From NCBI GenBank assembly GCA_012841405.1, contig DUUT01000013.1, forward strand, positions 1 to 64,000: a stretch of 64,000 bases of DNA, in the 5' to 3' direction. Made by a program: the position numbers and the translations under genes. Under the pieces are notes generated by a model. The model saw only the letters and a program-made list of their open reading frames with translations. It did not search any database and was not told the origin of the DNA. Each line of letters opens with the position of its first letter. Position 1 is the first letter of the stretch. The stretch comes from Chloroflexota bacterium (GTDB taxonomy: Bacteria; Chloroflexota; Anaerolineae; UBA1429). Below are positions 56,831 to 64,000 of the stretch, in pieces.

Positions 56831-57943
56831 ATGAGGCGTCAGCTCTTGCTGCTGCGCGGCTTGGCGATCCTCGCGGTCGTGGCCAATCACGCCACGGCGT
56901 GGGGCTTTATCGCCATGTTCTGGTGGACGCACCGCTATGCGCCAGGATCAGTGGTGCCCGACTACTCTGCGATGGGCGGCGCGGCGTATTGGCTGCTGAT
57001 GGCGCTCAATCAGGCCGCCCTCTTTTCGGTGCCTGCCTTTTTGTTCATCTCGGGAATGTCGGCGGCCTACGGCGTGGGGTCCGGCTCGCTGGAGAGTGAT
57101 TGGCGTGTGATGCGCGCACGCCTCGGCGCACTCATTGGCCCCTACCTCCTCTGGTCGCTCGTCGTGTTTGGCATTGACGCCACCCTCGGGGTCGTGCTAA
57201 CGCCTGTCGAGTATGCCCTACGGCTGCTGGAGGGGCGGGCCACCGATGCGTACTATTTCGTGCCGCTGCTCGTCCAGTTCTACGTGCTCTCTCCCCTCAT
57301 CGTACGCGGAGTCCGCGCGAGGCCGCGGCTGCTGCTCGGACTGGCGGCGGCGATCCAAGTCCTGACGAGCGCCCTGCCCTACATCCTGACCGCCCTCGAC
57401 CTCCCCCTGGAGACGCGCCAGGCACTCCAACTCCCGGCAGCAAGCTTTGTCCAGTGGTCGCTGTACTATGTGCTGGGCGTCCTCCTTGGCACCCACTCGC
57501 GGCGTATGGTGCGATCGCTGTCCCGCTATCGCAGCACGCTGCTCGCTTGTTCGGTAGCGCTGGCCTTCCTGATGCTCGTCGAATCGCAGGTTCTGTGGCA
57601 GTGGAGCGCTGACTGGGACTGGGCGCATGGCCCGGGCCGTATCCCGGCCACCTTGTTCTCTCTCGCCTTTTTGCTCTATGCCATGACGTGGCGCGTGCCC
57701 ACGAGCAATCTGGCGCGCACCATTGAGCGGGGGGGCACCCTCTCGTACGGCATCTACCTGATACACCCGAAAGCGCTCGAGATCGGTGCGCGCGCCATCT
57801 ATCACCTCGCGCCCGGCTTGCTGGCGCGTCAGGTACCGCTGGCGCTATTGCTCTTTGCCATGACGCTGACGGGCTGCTGGCTCGTCATGGCGCTCGTCGC
57901 CCGATCGCCGGCGCGACGCGTGTATCACCTTGTGTTCGGTTGA
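56831..57943 (+). CDS. Membrane acyltransferase (acyltransferase 3 type)
   Basis: LLLLRGLAILAVVANHA, FSVPAFLFISGMSAAYG, multi-pass. Confidence 0.87.
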   Translation: MRRQLLLLRGLAILAVVANHATAWGFIAMFWWTHRYAPGSVVPDYSAMGGAAYWLLMALNQAALFSVPAFLFISGMSAAYGVGSGSLESDWRVMRARLGALIGPYLLWSLVVFGIDATLGVVLTPVEYALRLLEGRATDAYYFVPLLVQFYVLSPLIVRGVRARPRLLLGLAAAIQVLTSALPYILTALDLPLETRQALQLPAASFVQWSLYYVLGVLLGTHSRRMVRSLSRYRSTLLACSVALAFLMLVESQVLWQWSADWDWAHGPGRIPATLFSLAFLLYAMTWRVPTSNLARTIERGGTLSYGIYLIHPKALEIGARAIYHLAPGLLARQVPLALLLFAMTLTGCWLVMALVARSPARRVYHLVFG

Positions 57944-58031
57944 GCACTACACCAGGCCGGCCGCCATCGCTCACCCACCGGACGTGTCGCCCCACCATCC
58001 ACCCCAGCGCCGGCCCCATCAGGGGGTTTGC

Positions 58032-59228
58032 GTGCGTGTTCTCTTTTTGTCAGCATGGTATCCATATCCGGCGGACAATGGTGTTCGCATTCGCATCCTG
58101 AATGTCCTCCGGCAGCTGGCCGCCGATAACCACGAGATCACCCTGCTGAGCTTTGCCCGACGCCCACTCACGGGGGATGCGCTCGCCGCCGTGCGGTGTC
58201 TGTGCAGCGATGTCCGGGTTGTGCCCTATGTCGCCTTTCAGCCGGGTCGGCTGCGGGCGGTGGTCGGGCTGTTTTCGGCACAACCCCGCTCCTTCATCGA
58301 CACCTATAGCCCGTCCATGGCCGATCTCGTACGTGCGGAGTGTGCCGCCAAACGCTACGACCTGATCATCGCCTCCACCATCGAGATGGCGCCCTATGCG
58401 CTGCTCGCGAAAGGCGTTCCCCGCATCCTCGAAGAGGTCGAGCTGGCCACCATTCGTGAGCAAGCGCTGCAGGGGCCCTTTGTACGCCGCGCGCGGTATG
58501 GCCTCACTTGGTACAAGACCGCCCGTTTCGTCCGGCAGTTGGTCGAGCGGTTCGATGCCTGCACCGTCGTATCGCCCCAGGAGCACCGCCTGCTGGCCGG
58601 TGTCGCGCCCGAGTACCGTCACATCGCTGTCGTTCCCAATGGCGTCGATCTGGAGGGCTATCCCGCCAATCTCGGCATCCCCGAGCCGGATACCCTCATC
58701 CACAGTGGGGCACTGAGCTATCGCCCGAACTATGACGCCGTGGACCATTTCCTCCGCGAGGTGTTTCCCCTCATCCGTCGTCAACGCCCCACGGTCACCG
58801 TGCGCATCACCGGCTCCACCGACGGCCTCGACCTACGCGCGCTACCCGACGCGCCCGGCACGATCTTTACCGGGTACCTCCCCGATATCCGCCCCGCCGT
58901 GGCACAAAGCTGGGTGTCGGTGGTCCCCCTGCGCATTGGCGGCGGCACGCGTCTCAAGATCCTCGAGGCGATGGCCCTGGGTACGCCGGTGGTGTCGACG
59001 CCCAAGGGGGCGGAGGGGCTCGACGTGCGTCACGGCGAGCACCTCCTCATCGCCGATACGCCCGAGGCATTCGCCGCTGCCGTTCTGCAGGTGTTGGCCG
59101 ATCCCTCCCTGCGGGCGCAACTGGCGGCTGGGGGGCGGCGCCTCGTCGAGGAGCGGTACGGCTGGCAGCGCATCGGGCAGGGGCTCCGCGCTCTGGTGCG
59201 CAAGACCGCTGGGGAGGCCGCCCAATGA
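58032..59228 (+). CDS. GT4 glycosyltransferase
   Basis: VRVLFLSAWYPYPADNGVRIRILNVLRQL, VVPLRIGGGTRLKILEAMALGTPVVSTPKGAEGL. Confidence 0.9.
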   Translation: MRVLFLSAWYPYPADNGVRIRILNVLRQLAADNHEITLLSFARRPLTGDALAAVRCLCSDVRVVPYVAFQPGRLRAVVGLFSAQPRSFIDTYSPSMADLVRAECAAKRYDLIIASTIEMAPYALLAKGVPRILEEVELATIREQALQGPFVRRARYGLTWYKTARFVRQLVERFDACTVVSPQEHRLLAGVAPEYRHIAVVPNGVDLEGYPANLGIPEPDTLIHSGALSYRPNYDAVDHFLREVFPLIRRQRPTVTVRITGSTDGLDLRALPDAPGTIFTGYLPDIRPAVAQSWVSVVPLRIGGGTRLKILEAMALGTPVVSTPKGAEGLDVRHGEHLLIADTPEAFAAAVLQVLADPSLRAQLAAGGRRLVEERYGWQRIGQGLRALVRKTAGEAAQ

Positions 59229-60616
59229 TGACCACGGTCCGACGCACTGCCCTGCGCACGCGTCGTAATGCGGGGCGCTGGCTCCTCACCCTCGGCGTGC
59301 TGGTCGCCGCAGCCGGTCTTGGATATGTGGCGCTACGCCTCGATGCCACGTACGTCCTGGCGGCCGCCGTCGGGATACCGGCGGTGATCATGTTGGCCAC
59401 CACCACGGCCCTCGGTGTGCCCGCCATGGTGCTCGCCGCTCTGGTGGTGCGCTTCTCGCTGCCCACCGGTACCGAGAGCCGCATCGTGGCCAGCCTCCTG
59501 TTCACGGCGGTGATGGTGGTGCTCTGGATAATGCGAATGGTGCTCGTGGAGCGGCGGCTGTCACTGCGCCCCTCCCGCGCTAACGCCCCTCTGGCCGCCT
59601 TTGTCGGTGTGACCATCGTATCCTACGTGTGGAGCAACGCCTTTCGCGACCCCATGGTGGTGGCCTGGCGTACCTGGCCACTGGTGCAGCTTGCTGCCCT
59701 CGCGGTGATCGTCCTGCTGCCGGGCGCCTTCTGGCTTACGGCGAACCTCCTACCCAACCGGCGCTGGATCGAGGCGCTGGTCGTCCTGTTCATCGTGGCG
59801 GGCATCGTGACCATCATCAAGGACTATGCCGCGCTGCCCCTCGGCTTTCTTCAGGTGCGACCACTCTTCCCGACGTGGTTCGCGGCGTTGGCGGCCGGCC
59901 AGGGGCTGTACAATCGCCGGCTGCCCATCGCCGTGCGCGGGCTGCTGCTCTTTGCCGTCGCCGCCCACCTTTACTACCTGGTGTTTGGCATCATGAGCTG
60001 GGTCTCGGCGTGGCTGCCCACCGCGCTGGCGCTCATGGTGGTCGTCGCACTGCGCTCGCGCCCCCTCCTCATCCTCACCATCATCATCGCGCTGCTCTTT
60101 GTCGCCACGAACATTGACTACTTACAGATCGCCCTGGCCGAGGAGCAGGAGACTAGTCTCTTTACTCGTCTGGACGCCTATGGCACGAACTGGCGCGTTA
60201 CCGGCAAGCATCTCCTGTTCGGCACGGGGCCGGCCGGTTACGCCGTGTACTACATGTCGTATTTTCCCGAGATGGCCATGGCCACCCACAGCAACTACCT
60301 CGACATCATCTCGCAAACCGGCATTCTCGGCCTGCTCGCGTTCCTCGCCTTCCTCGTCGCCATGGGCAGGCTCGCCGTCGACCTCGGTCGCGATACCCAT
60401 CACCGACGCGACTTTGCCGAGGGGTTCACCGCCGCGTTCGCTGGAGGGCTCGCCGGGACGGTGGTGGCCGCCGCCTTGGGGGACTGGGTGCTGCCCTTTG
60501 TCTACACGCAGACCATCGCCGGATTCGACTATGCCCTGTACACATGGGTCATGCTCGGGGCCGCCCAGGCGTTGCGCTACTTTGTTCCCACACGGAACCA
60601 CGAGAGGTCATCATGA
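59225..60616 (+). CDS. O-antigen ligase/polymerase-like (Wzy-type) membrane protein
   Basis: Multi-pass; GTGPAGYAVYY...MATHSNYLDIISQTGILGLLAFLAFLV. Confidence 0.82.
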   Translation: MMTTVRRTALRTRRNAGRWLLTLGVLVAAAGLGYVALRLDATYVLAAAVGIPAVIMLATTTALGVPAMVLAALVVRFSLPTGTESRIVASLLFTAVMVVLWIMRMVLVERRLSLRPSRANAPLAAFVGVTIVSYVWSNAFRDPMVVAWRTWPLVQLAALAVIVLLPGAFWLTANLLPNRRWIEALVVLFIVAGIVTIIKDYAALPLGFLQVRPLFPTWFAALAAGQGLYNRRLPIAVRGLLLFAVAAHLYYLVFGIMSWVSAWLPTALALMVVVALRSRPLLILTIIIALLFVATNIDYLQIALAEEQETSLFTRLDAYGTNWRVTGKHLLFGTGPAGYAVYYMSYFPEMAMATHSNYLDIISQTGILGLLAFLAFLVAMGRLAVDLGRDTHHRRDFAEGFTAAFAGGLAGTVVAAALGDWVLPFVYTQTIAGFDYALYTWVMLGAAQALRYFVPTRNHERSS

Positions 60617-61527
60617 CAGCAGGCATATCGGTCGTCATCGTGAACTGGAACACGCGGAACCTGCTCGAGTGCTGCCTACGGTCCATCATGGCGGTGGGCG
60701 AGGGGCTCATACGGGAGTTCATTGTGGTGGACAACGGTTCCACCGATGACAGCGTCGCCATGGTGCGGCAGCGCTTTCCGCGGGTACGCCTCGTGGAGAA
60801 CGCTACGAACGAGGGGTTTGCCCGGGCGAACAACCGCGGCGTCGACCTAGCGCAGGCCGACTGGGTCCTGTTGCTGAACACCGACGCCTATCTCGCTCCG
60901 GGCGCGTTGCGCGCCATGGTCGAGCTGGCGGCATCCAAGCCCAACGCCGGCCTCGTGGGCGCCCACTTGCGTAATCCCGACGGCACGTTTCAGGCGTCAC
61001 ACACGGCCTTTCCCACCCTCCGCCAAGAGCTCCTCATCCTCACCGGTCTGGGGCGTGCCCTCTACGGGCGCTGGTACCCAAGCCACGGTCCCAATGACAT
61101 CGCCGGCCCGCGCATCGCCGATTATGTCGAGGGGGCGTGCATGCTCGTGCGGCGCGTCGCCTACCGCGCCGTGGGGGGCTTTGATGAGGGCTATTTCATG
61201 TACGCGGAGGATGTGGATCTGTGCCGCGCCCTCCGTGATGCCGGCTGGAGCGTGTGGTACCAGCCCGCCGCTGTCGTCACCCACCTCGGAGGGGGCAGCA
61301 GTCAGCGGCGCCGCCCGGAGCGCGAGAGGGATCTGTACCGCAGCCGGGTGCGCTACTTTCGCAAGCACCATGGTGATGCCGCCGCGCGCACCCTGAAGGT
61401 GATGATCCTGGCAACAACCGTGGTAAAGGGCGTCGTGCACGGCGTGCTACGACGCGCCACCGGAGGGCAGCGCGGCCGGCTGGTCCCCTCGTGGCATGAC
61501 CTCGCACTACACCTGAGGGAGGTGTGA
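60613..61527 (+). CDS. GT2 glycosyltransferase
   Basis: ISVVIVNWNTRNLLECCLRSI, VDNGSTDDS, NNRGVDLA, LLLNTDAYL. Confidence 0.92.
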   Translation: MTAGISVVIVNWNTRNLLECCLRSIMAVGEGLIREFIVVDNGSTDDSVAMVRQRFPRVRLVENATNEGFARANNRGVDLAQADWVLLLNTDAYLAPGALRAMVELAASKPNAGLVGAHLRNPDGTFQASHTAFPTLRQELLILTGLGRALYGRWYPSHGPNDIAGPRIADYVEGACMLVRRVAYRAVGGFDEGYFMYAEDVDLCRALRDAGWSVWYQPAAVVTHLGGGSSQRRRPERERDLYRSRVRYFRKHHGDAAARTLKVMILATTVVKGVVHGVLRRATGGQRGRLVPSWHDLALHLREV

Positions 61528-62760
61528 ATGCGCACCCTGTTCCTTACCCAGGTCCTGCCCTACCCGCCCGACAGCGGGCCCAAGGTCAAGACGTGGAACG
61601 TCATCAAATATCTGGCGCGCGACCATGCCATCACCCTCGTTTCCTTCACCCGGGGCGATCAGAGCGCCGATGTGGCCCAGCTCTTGCGCTACTGTGAGGC
61701 CGTGCATACGGTGCCCATGGAGCGCGGCTTGATGCCCGATGGCCTCGCGATGGCGCGCAGCCTGGCCAGCGGGCAACCGTGGATGATGCTTCGCGACCAT
61801 CGCTCGGCCATGGCGCAGCTCGTGGATCGCCTCGCGCGTGCGAGCCACTTTGACATCGCCCACGCCGATCAGCTGAACATGGCCCAGTACGCCCTGCGCG
61901 TGTCCGCGCGACGGGTGCTCGATGCCCACAACGCCCTGTGGACCCTCTACCGACGCCTGGCCGACACCATGCCCCACGGCCCCAAGCGCTGGATGCTGGA
62001 GCGCGATTGGCGATTGCTGCGCGCCTATGAGGGACGCATGGTGCGCCTCTTTGATGCCGTCCTGGCGGTGAGCGACGAGGATCGTGCCGCCCTCCTCGAC
62101 GCCGCCGACGCGCGCCGCGAGATCTCGGTCATCCCCATCGCGGTGGATACGGACGAGGTCGTGCCCATCGCTCGCCGTGCCGACGCCGATCACATCCTCC
62201 ATGTGGGCACCATGTACTGGCCGCCCAACATCGACGGTATCCGCTGGTTCATCGACGAGGTGTTGCCCCTCATCCGCACGCAACGCCCCGGCGTCGTCGT
62301 GGACCTCGTCGGAGCGCGCCCTCCGGAGTGGCTCGTACAGCTCGCCACCCGCGACCCGAGCATTCGCGTCCATGGCTATGTGCCGGACCTCACCCCCTAC
62401 TTGGAGACGGCCGGCGCCTTTGTCGTGCCGTTGCGCGCGGGGGGCGGAATGCGCGTCAAGATCCTCAATGCCATGGCGCAGGGCATCCCCATGGTGTCCA
62501 CCCGCCTTGGCGCGGAGGGGATTCGCGTCGAGCACGAGAAGCACATCCTCCTGGCGGACGCGCCAGAGGCCTTTGCCCAGGCCACCCTGCGACTGCTCAG
62601 CAGCCCCCAGTATGGTGCCACCCTGGCCGCCGCGGCGCGTCGGCTCGTCGAGGAGTGCTACGACGCCACCGCGGTGGGCCGACACATCAGCGACGTCTAT
62701 GCGCGCCTGGTGATGGCCAACGCGGTGCCCCTGCGCACCGCCACCGGAGGAGTCCACTGA
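61528..62760 (+). CDS. GT4 glycosyltransferase
   Basis: MRTLFLTQVLPYPPDSGPKVKTWNVIKYLA, VVPLRAGGGMRVKILNAMAQGIPMVSTRLGAEGI. Confidence 0.9.
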   Translation: MRTLFLTQVLPYPPDSGPKVKTWNVIKYLARDHAITLVSFTRGDQSADVAQLLRYCEAVHTVPMERGLMPDGLAMARSLASGQPWMMLRDHRSAMAQLVDRLARASHFDIAHADQLNMAQYALRVSARRVLDAHNALWTLYRRLADTMPHGPKRWMLERDWRLLRAYEGRMVRLFDAVLAVSDEDRAALLDAADARREISVIPIAVDTDEVVPIARRADADHILHVGTMYWPPNIDGIRWFIDEVLPLIRTQRPGVVVDLVGARPPEWLVQLATRDPSIRVHGYVPDLTPYLETAGAFVVPLRAGGGMRVKILNAMAQGIPMVSTRLGAEGIRVEHEKHILLADAPEAFAQATLRLLSSPQYGATLAAAARRLVEECYDATAVGRHISDVYARLVMANAVPLRTATGGVH

Positions 62761-62761
62761 A

Positions 62762-64000
62762 ATGCGTCACGATGCGTTGCATCGTCGTCGGGGCGCTGCG
62801 CCCACGATCTCCGTGCCGCTGGCGCTGTCGCGGCGCGAAACGGCGATCGGTGTGCTCCTGTTCCTCATCCTACTCGTCTGCTACACCTACACCTTTCCGC
62901 GGTGGGCCGACTGGAACCAGAACTCGCGCCTCAATCTGACGATGGCCATCGTCGATCGCGGGGTGCTGTACATCGACGATTATTACCAGGGGCACACGCA
63001 AACCGGCGACTATGCCGAGTACGATGGGCACGTCTACAGCGACAAGGCGCCCGGAGCAGCGCTCCTTGGTGTGCCGTTCTACTGGGTGTTCCGCACCGTC
63101 ACCGGCACCGAAGCCTTTCGCTGGCTTGTGGGGCACCTCCAGGGGAATGCGGCTATCAGTGCCACCCTCACGGCGGGTGGCACCGGAGTGCTACCTGCCA
63201 AGGTGCACGCCGCCGCGGCGCTGGCCACGGTAACCCTCGGAGTGGTAGCCATCCCCTCGGCGCTCCTCGGGGTTCTGCTCTACCGCTACACCCGAGACCT
63301 CACAACGGCCATCGCCCCACGGGTGGCCGCCGTGCTACTCTATGGCCTGGCGACAAGCGCCTACCCCTACTCTGGATCGTTCTATGGCCATCAGATGGTG
63401 GCAGCGACGCTCTTTGCCGCCTTTTTCCTCGCCTACCGCTTGCGCCGTGGCCCGGGGGGACCGCCCTCCGTGTTCGGAGTCGGCTTGCTCCTCGCCTGGG
63501 CCGTGATCAGTGAGTACCCGGCCGCGCTCATCGCTGCCGTAATCGGCGTCTATCTGGCAGTGCACCTGCGCAACAGGGCGCGTCTCGCCTGGGCCCTGGC
63601 CGGCGCAGCCCTGCCCATTGCCCTGTGGATGGCCCACAATATGGCCATCTTTGGACGGCCGATGATGCTTGGGTACAGCTACTCCACGCTCTACCTGGAC
63701 AAGCACAACGTCGGCTTTATGAGCCTCACCTACCCATCGCTCGCCTCCCTCTGGGGCATCACCTTTGGCTCCTTCCGCGGCCTCTTTTACCTCTCGCCCA
63801 TCCTACTGATCGCGTTACCGGGGTTCGTGCTCATGGCCCGGCAAGCGCACGTCCGCGCGGAGGCGCTCGTATGCCTCGCGGCGTTCATCGCTTTCATGGC
63901 CTTTAACGCCTCCTCGGTGATGTGGGAGGGCGGGTTTGCCGTCGGACCGCGCTACCTCGTGCCGATGCTGCCCTTCATGGTACCGCCACTGCTCGTGGCC
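62762..64000 (+). CDS. Multi-pass membrane glycosyltransferase-like protein, truncated by window end
   Basis: No stop before window end (absent from ORF track); reads MRHDALHRRRGAAPTISVPLALSRRETAIGVLLFLILLVCYTYTF...YDGHVYSDKAPGAALLGVPFYWVF... Confidence 0.8.
   Translation, partial: MRHDALHRRRGAAPTISVPLALSRRETAIGVLLFLILLVCYTYTFPRWADWNQNSRLNLTMAIVDRGVLYIDDYYQGHTQTGDYAEYDGHVYSDKAPGAALLGVPFYWVFRTVTGTEAFRWLVGHLQGNAAISATLTAGGTGVLPAKVHAAAALATVTLGVVAIPSALLGVLLYRYTRDLTTAIAPRVAAVLLYGLATSAYPYSGSFYGHQMVAATLFAAFFLAYRLRRGPGGPPSVFGVGLLLAWAVISEYPAALIAAVIGVYLAVHLRNRARLAWALAGAALPIALWMAHNMAIFGRPMMLGYSYSTLYLDKHNVGFMSLTYPSLASLWGITFGSFRGLFYLSPILLIALPGFVLMARQAHVRAEALVCLAAFIAFMAFNASSVMWEGGFAVGPRYLVPMLPFMVPPLLVA

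Noticed and set aside
1-64000. CRISPR arrays, transposases/integrases, phage genes, toxin-antitoxin or classical defence modules
   Set aside because: No regularly spaced repeats or recognisable protein motifs of these classes seen in the window.

Overview
High-GC bacterial window with Chloroflexota-like gene content (taxonomy is inference only). Left part, 0-13 kb, is mostly minus strand: clpX, clpP, tig, three tRNAs (Gly, Leu, Lys), an uncharacterised ORF, metW/metX/metY, a membrane protein and a DEAD-box helicase, followed by a plus-strand SDR oxidoreductase and a transaldolase-like protein. 13.3-18.8 kb is a thiol/redox island: an ArsR/SmtB regulator with a Cys-rich tail, two near-identical candidate operators, a DUF318/ArsP-type permease, one decayed and three intact small thioredoxin-fold genes, a thioredoxin-thioredoxin-CcdA fusion and a 4Fe-4S protein. 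This is my best candidate for an under-described system. From 20.5 kb to the window end there is an almost uninterrupted plus-strand surface-polysaccharide locus of about 43 kb. It contains heptose genes (HddA/GmhA/GmhB), initiating transferase, Wzz/tyrosine kinase, PAPS synthesis plus sulfotransferase, Wzm/Wzt-type ABC exporter, many GT2/GT4 enzymes, a fused Gfo/Idh-DegT protein, an ACP/AMP-ligase/AsnB/PP-loop cassette, DUF362, an acyltransferase and a Wzy-like protein. Other structure: a perfect 98-bp palindrome at the extreme left edge (probably a contig-end artefact), a dispersed 138-bp repeat pair, a candidate PHO-box-like promoter and two gene remnants. All calls come from reading the sequence and supplied translations; no database search was run.
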